Shown here in pieces: positions 11,428-22,600 of a stretch of 64,000 nucleotides of DNA. Within the stretch, counting starts at the first letter, position 1, and every line of letters starts with the position of its first letter. The position numbers were made by a program, and so were the translations under genes. The notes beneath the pieces are model-generated. The model saw nothing but the letters and a program-made list of their open reading frames with translations. It was not told the origin of the DNA and did no database searches. This DNA comes from Pseudo-nitzschia pungens (Eukaryota; Bacillariophyta; Bacillariophyceae; Bacillariales; Bacillariaceae), in NCBI GenBank assembly GCA_037355855.1, contig CM074765.1, positions 2,232,001 through 2,296,000 of the forward strand. The letters run 5' to 3'.

Positions 11428-11520
11428 GTTGTCAAGTTGACACCCCAGGTCAAAGTGACACATGACACTCACTGACACTTTTGGGGGTCAAAGTGACTCT
11501 GGGTGTCACTTTGACACTCA
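11428..11520. repeat. Quasi-palindromic GTCAAAGTGACAC array, copy 2
   Basis: Second copy in the same orientation as 11020-11143, sharing CACTTTTGGGGGTCAAAGTG and the flanking inverted words. Both copies lie close to the phrase AAGATGAACAAAGGGCAT (about 11147 and 11398), which is therefore part of the repeated block. Confidence 0.65.
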
Positions 11521-11844
11521 AGAGGGCTTATATTTCAGTGATACTATTTGCTATTTTGTTATTGGGATTTTTATTTTTAACCAAAGGGAATTCCAAAAAT
11601 TCAAATTGAAAAAAATTCAAAATCAACCATGTTCCAGGCAATGAATTATAGTGCATCTGGTCATATTGATTGTAGTGCATTGAACACTGAACACTGAATT
11701 GTAGAAAGAATGATGCAATTGAAAAACCATGGCAAGCTGATTATGAAATGAAAAATATGGTAAGAAACTATCCAAACACCAGAATTTGCTTCATGCTGCA
11801 AGATATCAATCAGTCAGCGCATGGGTTCAAGTGTTGCTTTACAC

Positions 11845-12209
11845 TGTAAAACTCTACAGTAGAATTAGTTGGAGTGATACGAGATAGAGGTATTTTAAAG
11901 ATGAATGATTATAAAATTGTGAATGGTTGAATACTTTACAAGATGGGAATGATTTCTTGAGTATGGAATGAATGAGGGATCAAACAATAATATTGTTCGT
12001 CAGGGCATAATGTCAATAATTAGCGAGTCACGGGAATCTTTGTTTATCTTGGTATTTGAGTATCCAATCAGTATTGGATCATATGTGTATTCTTGTACGT
12101 TGAATACACAGTATATATACTGTACATGAATATTATATATATTGGAGTACACGCCGGATTCAATGAATCATTTAGAGCATTCGTAGGATCGTAATGCTAG
12201 ATTGTTACA
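11845..12209 (-). repeat. Solo LTR, family-C-like gypsy
   Basis: The + strand reads TGTAAAACTC...ATTGTTACA, 365 bp with TG...CA ends. It aligns by eye with the C-type LTRs at 62754-63081 and 63163-63501 (for example AAGATGGGAATGATTTCTTG and TGTATTCTTGTACGTTGAA). Flanks are TACAC and AACAC, a 4-of-5 match consistent with an old target duplication. No internal element sequence adjoins it, so it is probably a product of LTR-LTR recombination. Confidence 0.8.
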
Positions 12210-13253
12210 AACACTACTGCCTGCCTTAGTATCATTCAGCCTCTGGTGCAACTCACTTTAAGATTGTTTGAAGAGGTTTTCTCCAATAAAGATCTTTGTT
12301 CCTTGTTGTGATAGCATTGAATCTATGTTATATTTATTCTTGTGGTGGTGTTTTCCAGCTATCAGCTCTACCACTGATAGTCAAAGCAGACCAGGAGGTA
12401 TCTCATCATTGCATTCATAGATACTAGAAGTCTCCTCTCACAGACTTGAGGGATCCAGAGTAGGAATGCTGTAGTTTTCCATCAACCAAAGAATGTATTT
12501 ACTACATTTGGACACAAGAAGAGAATGATTTTTTCCAGCTATATTTGGCATTGTATTTCACAAAGATGATTCATGCTGCTGTCTTTGCTGTGCTGCATAC
12601 ACTTTTGTTACCCCACCAATGAACTCAGCAATTCTGCTCACATATGAAAAACACAGCAACAAAGTAACTGCAATTGAAACAAAACTGTGGAGTACCTGAT
12701 CTTTGATTTACATCATGAATACAATCACCCACTTGGCCTTTGCTTCCAAGAAGATGAGAAGATTTTTTTTTGAACGCACATAAGGTCATTCTCAAAAACA
12801 TATTGGATATATTTTTTCCGGGAATCACTCATTTTTTTCTCAATCAATCAAATTTTGTTCTAATTTTTAAAAAAATAGTACTGTATTTGCGGATGGCGGA
12901 CAGAACTCAAAAAGAGATGCTTCGCCAAGACCAATCATCTCTACCGGTATTACACATCATGAGCCACACACAGAACTCGGCATTCCATTTTTTTTTTTGA
13001 TTGACACATATCTCATCGGTCAAAAATACTTCGTAATAAGATTACCGGTAAATTACGGTCAAATCGATTTCGATGAACTGCTAGTCGAACCCGACACCTG
13101 GTACGAACCCTGTCTAGGTGAAAAATATAATACACTATTCCGTTAGAGATACACCCTCCCACCAAACACCTTCGGATACGTTTGGGCATCTCGTACCCAA
13201 CGAAGACATCATAACTGCAAGACGCACTCGATTAAGCAAGTCACTATCGTACC

Positions 13254-14081
13254 ATGGCACGGAAGGACGATTCGAGCAGCGAGGAATCTTCCTCTGATAG
13301 CGATAGCGAAGTCAGTGCTCCTCCTCAAAAGAAAACGAAGACCACGACCGGAGCAGGAAGTCATCTCTCAAATGTTCCTCTAGAGCTAGCAGCGACTACC
13401 GAAAATGAAAAGGGAAAGAAGCAACCAGTAATTGTATTGTTAGATCAGGCTACATTGGAGACAGTGAAGAATCGTCGTGGACTCTTCGAACTACTCAATT
13501 GCGACGATCACAGAGATCTGTGCAAAAAGAAACTCCGCAAGGATCCAAACAACTTTCGACCCGATATTCTACACCAGGAAATCTTGGCTCTTCTAGATAG
13601 CCCCCTAAACAAGGCGGGGTTGTTGAAAATTTACATCGCAACAACGAAGAAGGTGTTGATCGAAGTCAACCCACAAATTCGCGCTCCGAGAACCTACAAA
13701 CGATTTGCAGGGTTGATGGTTCAACTTTTGCACAAGATGAAGATCAAGGCAGGGAATGATTCGACTACTCTCTTGAAGGTTATCAAGAACCCGTTCTCGT
13801 CTCATTTGCCACCAGGTACTCGGTGTTTTGGATTCTCTTGTGAAGGAACTCTCTACTCTCCTATTGCGTTGGCCAAAACCGTAGTTACTGCCGAGCCTGA
13901 TACAAGTGGCAAAACACCACCAACATGTTTCGTCCTGGGTGCGATGAGTACCGGTCATATCACCATTGAGGATCATCCTTACATCGAAAAAATGATCAGC
14001 ATCAGCTCATACCCACTGAGTGGTGCCGCAGCCATATCTAGACTGTTGGGAGGAATAGAACATCATTGGGGAGTTGTCTAA
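13254..14081 (+). CDS. EMG1: EMG1/NEP1 rRNA pseudouridine N1-methyltransferase
   Basis: A 275-aa SPOUT-class enzyme of the small-subunit processome. In eukaryotes it methylates N1 of a pseudouridine in 18S rRNA helix 35 and is needed for 40S maturation in the nucleolus. Seen directly: an acidic Ser/Asp N-terminus followed by KKTK (possible nuclear signal), then ELLNCDDH, RPDILHQ, DSPLNKAGLLKIYI, VLIEVNPQIRAPRT, FAGLMVQLLHK, VIKNP and the C-terminal knot segment ISISSYPLSGAAA..WGVV. Length and motif order match the family. ATG 13254 lies in ACCATGG, a good eukaryotic start context. No intron is needed. The gene is convergent with the Nudix gene. Confidence 0.96.
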   Translation: MARKDDSSSEESSSDSDSEVSAPPQKKTKTTTGAGSHLSNVPLELAATTENEKGKKQPVIVLLDQATLETVKNRRGLFELLNCDDHRDLCKKKLRKDPNNFRPDILHQEILALLDSPLNKAGLLKIYIATTKKVLIEVNPQIRAPRTYKRFAGLMVQLLHKMKIKAGNDSTTLLKVIKNPFSSHLPPGTRCFGFSCEGTLYSPIALAKTVVTAEPDTSGKTPPTCFVLGAMSTGHITIEDHPYIEKMISISSYPLSGAAAISRLLGGIEHHWGVV

Positions 14082-14314
14082 ACTGTATTTTGCAATACTA
14101 CACTTCAATTTCAAATTGTTTTCCAAGTCCTATGTTAGTGCACGTACTGTAGTACGACGATGCAATTGGATCCGTAAACTATGAAAGGAACATACCCGAG
14201 CTCGGTTGACAAATCATGTGTAGCGCCGGTAGAGCATTCAGTCGTTGGAATCTCATTACCCGACGCCAAACCTTTGACAATGAATCTACTCTTCACTTTG
14301 CCCTAAAAATGAGC

Positions 14315-15677
14315 TTACAGTTTGGAATCCGTCGTTGTGATTGAGGTGGAATGCTGATTTTGTCGCTGATCAACCAAAAACAGAGCCTCGCTTTTCCCGT
14401 CCGTCCGACCAAATCCCACTTCCAGTTGTCGGTGTTCGATGCTTGTGACTGTTCTTTGGTGCGATTCACCTACCCCTAACTCTCCCTGTTGGTTGTGATG
14501 TTCCATTTCTTGCATGGATGCTTTCAAGACGCAATTGTTCAACGTCTCGTACAGAGGACTGCCTTGCCAACGATTTTGATCGCAGTATTCTTTTACTGGC
14601 ATCCAACGTATCTCCGCTATTTCTGCCTCTTGGCGTTTCCATTTGATTTGATCCATAAGCGGCGTCATTTTGCACACAAAGAACATATCGGACGTATCAG
14701 CATTTGATCTGTGGGCTTGGCGAATGCACAAGATGCCGCTCATTTTTGCCTCGATGCCGGTTTCTTCCAATAATTCTCGGGAGGCAGCTTCGGGGACATA
14801 CTCTTGTGGGTCAACCAATCCAGTTGGCATTTTCCACAAATTGTACTTGGCGGCCGGTCCGGTCAATTCCTTTACAACAAGCATTTGTGATGGGTCTGAC
14901 GGGTTCAAAAGAATGACTCCGACGCCCACTTGATGAGTAGGTCCGTGCGGCAATCGAGAAGGGGTGTCGGTTGGTAACCATCGACTCAAGACGAGCGAGT
15001 TGTTGCTATTGTTGATGCTCGAGTTATTCATTTCGTCGTCGCCTTCCTGACGGTCATTGCTCGTGTCTTCATTTGTCGACTTTTTCGGAAGGATTTTGTG
15101 GAATTGAAACCCAGCCTCGATGCAATCAGGAATGTATTTCGCAGATCGAGCATTCGTGTGGATCCATATGCCTCTGCGCCCTTCGGCCTTCCAAATGGCC
15201 AATGCATCATTCAGTCTGGTCGCAAAGTTTTTTTGATTTTTGGCATCTTCTAGGTTGTCCAACTTGCTCGAGATGTATAGTCACACCATTGTAATGATCG
15301 TACGTCAACACGGATTCGTCGAATGGAATTTCGGTTACGACGACATTTTCATCCTCTTCGCTCTCTTGGCAGAGTGTTACGTTCGCCGAAAGACAAGAGC
15401 CCGAAGCACTCAGTGCAGTCGAAAACAACGATAGCTGCATCGCAGCAGCGGAACCAAAGAAATGTGATTTCGCTGCACCCCCTTTAGTGAAACCCATCGG
15501 CCCGGCATTTGTGGCGAGTGCGGAAGCAAAAGGAAGACGTTCATTGCGGGACGGTGTATTTCCCGAGGATGGGGAGCAAAAGAACACGGTAGTCGTTGTT
15601 GCTGCGGCAGCTACTGCTGTGGACCAGATCGTTTTTTTCCGTTTCATTTGCATGAACAACCCACTGCTTGGAATCAT
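14315..15677 (-). CDS. Nudix hydrolase (NUDT6/plant NUDX2-8 type), frame broken once
   Basis: Two overlapping frames make one protein of about 450 aa. The 5' frame starts at ATG 15677 and carries an Ala/Thr-rich leader (possible organelle targeting) followed by YNGVTIHLE. The 3' frame begins near 15262 with NLEDAKNQKNFATRLNDAL, GRRGIWI and then the Nudix domain. The Nudix box fits GX5EX7REUXEEXGU exactly, with RELLEETGI, preceded by LWKMPTG. A Gly-Ile-Trp-Ile segment before the domain is typical of the NUDT6 subgroup. The frames are joined by dropping one base around 15250-15262, and neither has an alternative ATG. A sequencing or assembly indel, or a real mutation, is more likely than an intron. 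Substrate (ADP-ribose, NADH or CoA derivatives) cannot be deduced. Confidence 0.85.
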
Positions 15678-16430
15678 TCTTTTCGACGGTTGTGTACTTT
15701 GTCCTGGGCGCTGCTGTCTCCCTCTCTGTGCTAAAACGACTGGAAGAAAATGGAGGATTGAGTATCTAGAATGCCCTTGAACTTCTTATCCTCGTCGTTG
15801 TTGCTGGTGCCAAGGTGTAGCTGTGAAGTGGTATGGAGTGTTTTGATGCGGAAATGCTGGATATCAAAAACGTGAACGCGCTCAGCGCTCAGCGTTCAGC
15901 GTTCAGCTTATCGATACAAATTCTTCATCCTCGTCATCGGCGTCATCGTTTCTTTCTCTAAATTCGTTTACCGATGACGAGTATCCATACAGTACTCGTA
16001 CCATGAAAGGATACAAGACTATGGTGAGAGAGTAAGGTTTTACCAGACTTATTTGACGGGACTGAAAGTGTTTTGTCTCGATTGGACTATCAGACAGCTA
16101 CCGGTACATAGGGTAAAAGTATGTACCGGTACAATTACGTACGGTTGTGATCTTCTTTCTCATCTCAAACTTTCTCTAAAAAAACGAAACTGGACTGATG
16201 TCAACCAAAGATCAATTTTGTTTAGTACCGGTAATGCGTAACCTTAAAATTCGTCCTGTAATTCGTAACTCGCAATGCGACATCAAGAAAGTGCGACGAT
16301 GACAACAATTACAAACTGCCAAACGCCGATCTTTATATTATTATGACATTATCTACAAGATTAGTCGAGGCATCAAATCGGCCTTGGTTCTGGAAGACAC
16401 ATCACACCCATCCTTCTCACTTATTGAAAA
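15678..16430. other. Intergenic spacer, divergent promoters
   Basis: It separates two divergently transcribed genes, so it should carry both promoters. I see a short tandem repeat of CGCTCAG/CGTTCAG at about 15880-15907, and several TACCGGTA and GTACGG words between 15990 and 16240. No coding region is supported. Confidence 0.5.
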
Positions 16431-17849
16431 ATGAGGTTTCACTCCTATTGGCTCCTTCTGACTCTTCTGCCATACTGTGAGAGCAGGACCAGAACAAGCA
16501 TAAACAGCAACGATAGTTCATTTCATCATTTTGAAGATGATCACCGACACGAAACTTCTCCTTCCCCGTCCTCTTCGACCCCGAACGGTCCGCGATTTAT
16601 TGGTCTGGATATCAATGGTGGAATGAAATGTCTTTTATGGAGCAATCCCAAAACATTCATGCACCCAACACTCACAGCCCTCTTTTCATCTCGGGATAGG
16701 GTAGGGGAAGACGATGGCATCGATGCCAATGCCGACAACATTTCTGCGCAACAAGCGGAATCGACAGGGAAAATAAAAAAATCAAAAGAACAGCAGCGAG
16801 GGCTACTACTAACGTCGTTAATGCCTGGCGCCGTGTTCGCAACTACGGATTATCGCTTTCGAAAGGATCGGTGGTATGGCGTGGAACGGATCGGCACGAT
16901 TTTGCGTTGGCACTTACCCTCGTCGTCGCACTCGCGTCATGACTATGGCAACTTCCAAAAGAACAATCACGAAGAAAGCGATGGCGCAAGTCTGAATCAT
17001 TCTAGAAAAAGGAGAGTTTCGATGCCAACAACAATAGAAATAGCCGCCTCCCGTTCTCTGTTTTCTTCCAAGGCAAAGAGTCGAAAAGAGTTTTTCGTTC
17101 CGTTCGTAGACTCTGGTAGTCTTCGCGTTGGTTGGCAACAACATGAGGAAACAAGCGAAGTAGGTTTTGGCGAAAATAGGGTTGATAGTCCTTGGTTCCA
17201 ACTGGGGTTCGAACAAACCAGTAGCGATCCTTTCGTTCTGGATGGTGATTTTCACACGAAGAATCATTTACGCAATCGCAATGGATCACATCCTTTTCAT
17301 CTACGACTTTTCTTGCCCATGATTCGCCGGCGTCTTCACTTTCAGTGGACGTCTCGTTGGGGCAAAGATGATTCCGGTGCGCCTACAAGAGAGGAGGACG
17401 AAATGGAAAATCGCCAATGGTCTTCGAAACATAGACGACCAAACGATGATCCCTGGTGGATGCCCCAAGTCAGTCTCGATCCATCAATGGGTACGATGTC
17501 TTCACTAAATCGATACAGAAACACATTTACTGGGGAAAATGACCGACGCTATTGGACAGAATTCAAGCTACGAATTCGTACGACTGTGCCGACGATATTA
17601 TCTTCAGTTGCACACGGTCCTATGGGGCCGTCCGACTATGACGATGATCTGCAAAGCGCTTCTTTGCGATTGGATTGTTCGTTGATGACAGATTCCGGTA
17701 GAATACAACGTTGCCAATCGCCACGTCCTGATTCAATGACGACAGCTCGTTTTGAAACTGTTTTGGTCCCGTCCTTTTGGATGAGCTCAGTGACAGAGAC
17801 TGCTAGATTTGGACTTATCCACGAACAAAATCATGGGCCCAGGAAATGA
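16431..17849 (+). CDS. Secreted or organelle-targeted protein, unknown function
   Basis: An uninterrupted 472-codon frame. The ATG at 16431 starts a clear signal peptide: MRFHSYWLLLTLLPYCES. This is followed by a Ser/Pro/His-rich linker and PRFIGLDINGGMKCLLW. The body is rich in Arg, Ser, Trp and Asp (for example WWMPQVSLDP and WTEFKLRIRTTVP). I recognise no domain. The protein is predicted to enter the secretory route, and plastid targeting is possible, although the residue after the presumed cleavage site is not the Phe typical of diatom plastid proteins. Codon use and lack of internal stops argue for a real gene. It is convergent with the carrier that follows. Confidence 0.75.
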   Translation: MRFHSYWLLLTLLPYCESRTRTSINSNDSSFHHFEDDHRHETSPSPSSSTPNGPRFIGLDINGGMKCLLWSNPKTFMHPTLTALFSSRDRVGEDDGIDANADNISAQQAESTGKIKKSKEQQRGLLLTSLMPGAVFATTDYRFRKDRWYGVERIGTILRWHLPSSSHSRHDYGNFQKNNHEESDGASLNHSRKRRVSMPTTIEIAASRSLFSSKAKSRKEFFVPFVDSGSLRVGWQQHEETSEVGFGENRVDSPWFQLGFEQTSSDPFVLDGDFHTKNHLRNRNGSHPFHLRLFLPMIRRRLHFQWTSRWGKDDSGAPTREEDEMENRQWSSKHRRPNDDPWWMPQVSLDPSMGTMSSLNRYRNTFTGENDRRYWTEFKLRIRTTVPTILSSVAHGPMGPSDYDDDLQSASLRLDCSLMTDSGRIQRCQSPRPDSMTTARFETVLVPSFWMSSVTETARFGLIHEQNHGPRK

Positions 17850-17976
17850 CGCAATGCACTGTTGAATGTACTTTGATTTTGACCATCTGATACTCGACGC
17901 AATACAAAGCATCGCTAGCTAGACTTTTGATGAAAGGTAGGCAATACGTTGATTAAAGTTGCGGTATTAAAAGGGG

Positions 17977-19139
17977 TTACGACAGATTTCGGTAGAAAAA
18001 GCTCCGACACGTCTCGTACGTCGTCATAATGACTGTGTTTAAAGGGACGAAATGTAACACACGCGCCCCTGCACCTCGGAAAAGGCCTGGAATTCCTCCC
18101 ACTCTGTAAGAGTGCACAAGTGCGTCGGACATACCTTTGAAAGACACATTTGTTTTCGAAGCTGCGCTCGATTGTCTGGAGGCCGATAACGACGACGCTT
18201 TCGCCCCACGTTGAACTTGAAGTCGAAGCTTGGCCATGTCAAGGGGCGATGTAAAAAATGATGCTAATGCTCCTGAAGACGAGAGAGCAAAGAGCGCGTT
18301 AACTAACACAAGAATTTTCAAACAACATTTCGCCGAAACAGCAATGCATCGCGGACATACCTGCACTTGCACTAGAAATGATGGTGAATGAAAGAGGAAT
18401 TGCTGTCGAGGGCATATTTTCATTGCTTTGTTGGTTATACTGCTTGGACCATGATTTGAACTTCTCGTAGAATACAAAATACTGAAAAGATGGATTAATT
18501 GCAATTTTTGGCAGAAAGAACAACTTGTGAAAATAAATTTCATGCGAATAACATAAACCAAAGAAAGCTTACCAGCGCCGAAAAAGGGCCAAAGGATGCA
18601 AGCGTAGCCCCATATCCCTTATAAATCCCCATCGGCCCTTCCGTTTTGCAAATGTTTTTCAGAGCATCCCATCCGCCCTTGTATTGGACTTTGTCTGTCC
18701 TGCATTGGATTTGTAGTCGTTCTTTTATCACGTCAACTGGTACGTAGATAACGCATGCGACAGTTTCGGCAAGAAATCCTGCTGCAAAATGGGTAGCGAA
18801 GTTTTCTTCTTTGACTTTGCGAACTTCCAGCGCGTTTGAAGGGGAAAGAAATGGGGATAAGTTTTCTTTGAAATAGTCGTATCCACAAAGATACACTATC
18901 GTGCCGGGAGTACCCCCCACGATTACTGTTGGAAAACCGCGATATAATCCAACAATTCCTTCCGAACGAAAAGTGTTGACTATTACATCCACAGGACCTG
19001 CATAATGTGCGCCACTTAAGGACTGGAGACGAGCCTTTGCCGTGTCAAGCGGATGCGTTAGAATTCGGCCTATGATGCCTGCAGTTGCACTTCCCAAAAC
19101 ATTCGATACAAGAGCAGTCCTTTTTTTCCCCTCTGTCAT
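17977..19139 (-). CDS. Mitochondrial carrier (SLC25 family), 3 exons
   Basis: Exons 19139-18573, 18481-18361 and 18272-17977 give 327 aa. Introns 18482-18572 (GTAAGC...TTTCAG) and 18273-18360 (GTATGT...CTTCAG) are 91 and 88 bp. Splicing restores all three carrier repeats: HPLDTAKARLQ, VPVDVIKERLQ and SPLDMAKLRLQ, each followed by a G.Y.G or GLFRG segment. ATG 19139 (MTEGKKRTALV) is the first in-frame ATG. The VPVDVIKERLQ variant occurs in a carrier subgroup present in plants, fungi and protists. The substrate cannot be assigned from this sequence. It is predicted to sit in the inner mitochondrial membrane. This is the second SLC25 gene in the window and is not a close copy of the first. Confidence 0.92.
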
Positions 19140-19650
19140 GGTTATCGGAATTCGAACAATGAAGATGAGGTGGGTATTGTCGAGGTTTTCCGTTCGCCGA
19201 GTCAAATTCTGCCTTGCCCTGGTAGATTGGATTTCGAATGTTCGAACGGAAAACCAGGTAATCTTCAACGCGATGCGGTTTGGAAATTGTGAGCCGAAAA
19301 AAGCTGCTGAACGTTCAAGCGCTGGACCAGTACCTGTACGGTAAATTACGACGTGGTTGTGTCGTGAAATTTTGATGGGATTTTGGGTGCTGCTGTTGAA
19401 GGAACAAGTAATGTGTTACTAAAACAACGGCTTGTCCAGTCTCAAGAAGAAAATGTTATCAAACTTCATAAACTAGATAATTTCCAAAGTGTAAGCATGT
19501 GGTCTGTTGTCCATCACAGCTACACTTCTTGTTAATGTTGTGGTCTATTTACCACTTTACTAAATGTTTCGATATTCCTCAAACGTACGCATGGCAGACG
19601 ATTTGATTCGTATGACTCTCATGATTCTCAACACACTCCTGCGATATCGA
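19140..19650. other. Spacer between carrier gene and copia element
   Basis: It holds the carrier promoter on the left and the 3' flank of the copia element on the right. On the minus strand a 98-bp stretch, 19633-19536, begins TGTTGAGAATC and ends CCACAACA, the form of a copia LTR, but I find no matching copy at the other end of the element. No gene is supported. Confidence 0.4.
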
Positions 19651-22600
19651 TTAATCCACTACTTGGGTGGTGTTTTGGGCTATATCGACCTGATACGATC
19701 TATTGCTCTTTGCCTTGTAGTATGCCCTCTTATACTCGTTGTATTCCTGTTCAGTGATACCCAGGATAGTATTTCTGAATTTGCGGAATAGTGAACCTTG
19801 TAGAGGCTTAGTAAAGTAATCTGCAATCATTTCCTCTGTTGGCATATATTCGATGGTCACTTCACCTTTCTGTACTTTGTCGGTGACAAAGAAGTATCGT
19901 ATGTTGATATGCTTTGTTCTCTTACCACTACTGGCCTTCCCATGTTTCTCCAGTCGAATGGAGCTTGTGTTATCTTGGTACAGTATTGTGTGTCCCTTGG
20001 CGAATGCTGGGTCTATTCTCTCGTCCGTGTTGTCTGTAACATGTTGGCCTTGTGCCATGAGGAACTGTCTTGCCCAGCAGATAAAGGACATGTTGTCGTC
20101 GACACCCACTACTTCAGCTTCGGTTGAGCTTCGCGTATTCAGTTTCTGTTTGGTGGATGTGGCCATGGCGCCCCCACGACCGAATGTCATATATCCCCCT
20201 GAGTGGCTTCTCATGTCTTCATGTACTGCAAACGCTGCATCCACATGCCAGTACACGTTCCCTGTCTTGTCCCATCCCAATACTAGTGGCAGGAATGGTG
20301 TCTCCTTAAGGTATGACAGCACTCGCTTCAGTTTCTTCCAGTCATCTGTGTCGGGTGACTTGGTTCTTGTGCAGAGGAACGCTATTGCTGTCTGAATGTC
20401 CGGTCGTGTTCTCTTTGACATGAATAGCAATTTTGCAACGTAGTGGTGGAAAATTATCGACTTCTGCTCGTCTAACTTGGTGCCAGCTGCATTAACCTTG
20501 AACAGATGGTCTGCAGCAGGGGTCACCGCCTCGCATCCATCGAGATCCTTCGGGAGATTTTGTAGTATTTCCTCTAGATAGTCAAACATGCTGAACTTCA
20601 CCACGCCGGCCTCCGAGTAGTCTATAGTCATTCCAACATAGTCATGGATCTTGCCCCGAGTTTCTGTGAGTGGAGATATTTGTCCATACACCTTGTTTAG
20701 GTCCTTGATGATTCCGCTGACCACTTCCGGATCCTTGTGGGATATTTTTAGATCATCCACGTGCCACACGATTGTGCACTGTTTCCCATTGATCATCTTG
20801 TTCATTGTGCAGGCGTCGTATGGGTTCCATTCGAAGCCCCATTCCTTTAGTGTTCCCGATAGGTTTTCCCAGAACAGTATGGCTGCCCGCATGGTTCCGT
20901 ATATTGCCTTTTCTGCTTTAGCATACAGCATCTTCTTTCCATGCCGATCGATTAGGTGCGGTCGATACATCTTTGGATCAATCCTGCAGAGGAGCTCGGC
21001 CATGGTGCCATCCAGTCGGATAAAGACGTCTTCTCCTTCAGGCATGTCTGTTTGTAGAAACGCTCCGGGGATGTCAACAGTTGCTACATCTCGACCTTCA
21101 ATTGCATCAATAACGCATGATAACATTAGAGCATACAGTGAGACAGTTGGTGAGGCCGCATCTTCTTTTGCTATGAAATCGCGCTGTTTCCGACCGTCAG
21201 CGCACCCCCTTCCTTTTACCTTTCCTTCGCGTTTGCGTTTAAGGAACATTAAATATGGCAGCGCCTGCTGCACCTGCTCTTTTGTCATGGTGCGAGGATC
21301 AACAACGGATCCTACCTTCCTGTCATGGAATTGTTGTAGTTCTTTTAACACCGCATTGACTCCCTCCTCGCCAAAAATCTTCAAACCTTGCTTGACTCCG
21401 TACTGCTTCGTTACTTGGCTCGCGTCAAGGTTGTTATATTGCTCGATCGCAGCCGCCACCAGCATGACCGCCTCGTGATCTCTGCTGATCTTTTGTACTG
21501 CTGCTGAAAACCCTGCCGTCGTAAACATACGGCTCCGGCTGCTCGATGTGAACCCATCCTCCGAGTTGTATTTGTTGTGGGTGCGCCGTACTGTTGTTCG
21601 AAGTCGGTGCGCTATAGGTTCGAGCGTGTTGCGGATTCTATCGCTAATTGCGTCGGGCTCCTCGTTGTTGACACTTTCGTTGTCGTCCGTTGCATCGTTG
21701 CCCTCGGGTTGCATCGGTTGGTTGCCATCGATCGCCGTTGCTACGTCTTCACTGTCGGTTGGAGCATCGGTTGAGGCATCCGTTGGGTTGTCAATCTCTT
21801 CATGCGTTGGGTCCGCCAGCACTCTATCTTCGGATTCGATGATCGCCTGATCTTCTGCAATTAGGTCGGACAATACGGACTCGTCATCAGACTCTGTTTG
21901 TGCATAATCTTGGTCACTGGCGTTGTCGTCATCACTGTCAATGTCCTCCTCCACTGTGTTAATTGTTGTGTTCCCGGTACTGATGTTCAATCCAGTAGGC
22001 ATGTTCTCGCGTACTGCGAGCCCTTCGATTTTGGCGATTACCGCAGTCGTCATTGGGAGGGAGGTGGCAAACTGCCGCCGGATGCGCTTTCCGGTGTCGA
22101 TGTTGTAAGCCCAGAACCCACCGGTTAGGTCCCCAGTTGGGCGCAGATACACTGCGTCGTCGGTTCGCGCTCGCATACTGTTGTCCGTATCCCCGTGATG
22201 GGCCTGGATGCTCTCTAGAAATTGGAATCCCATATTACCCACATCCAACACCGTGCCAGTCATAAGTTCTCGAGCTGTGATTGTTGGGGACACGCTGGTG
22301 GTTCGGCAGTTGAGCCAATATATTGCAGAGTACACCATTTCGATAATCAGTCTTCGTGGTAACTTCTTAACAGGGAGGCTGCTCATCATTGCACGTATGT
22401 TCTCCTTGACCGTACGGATGCTGCGTTCCACTGTTGGTTCGTGTGCCTTAGCCGACACGCACGTGAGCCGAATGGGTGGTGTCATCCGCAGCAGATCATC
22501 TCGCGTACATTCAAAATCATTGTCCCCGCGCACTTCAACTACGGAGAACCCTCGACTTGCATACTGCCCCGCTAGAGTTTCGATACAGTTTAGAATTGTT

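Larger units (their letters stand above)
10170..13253. other. 3-kb intergenic region with repeats, no gene seen
   Basis: I find no supported gene. From 10330 to 10480 it is rich in GTAAC/TTACG words typical of spacers elsewhere in the window. It holds a degenerate MITE (10812-10906), two quasi-palindromic GTCAAAGTGACAC arrays (11020-11143, 11428-11520) and a solo C-type LTR (11845-12209). The stretch 12210-13253 is AT-rich with poly-T runs and no recognisable structure. Its right end should contain the EMG1 promoter. Confidence 0.6.

Noticed and set aside
13060..13130. tRNA-like stretch with GTCGAACCCGACACC
   Set aside because: No cloverleaf, anticodon arm or acceptor pairing could be formed by eye.
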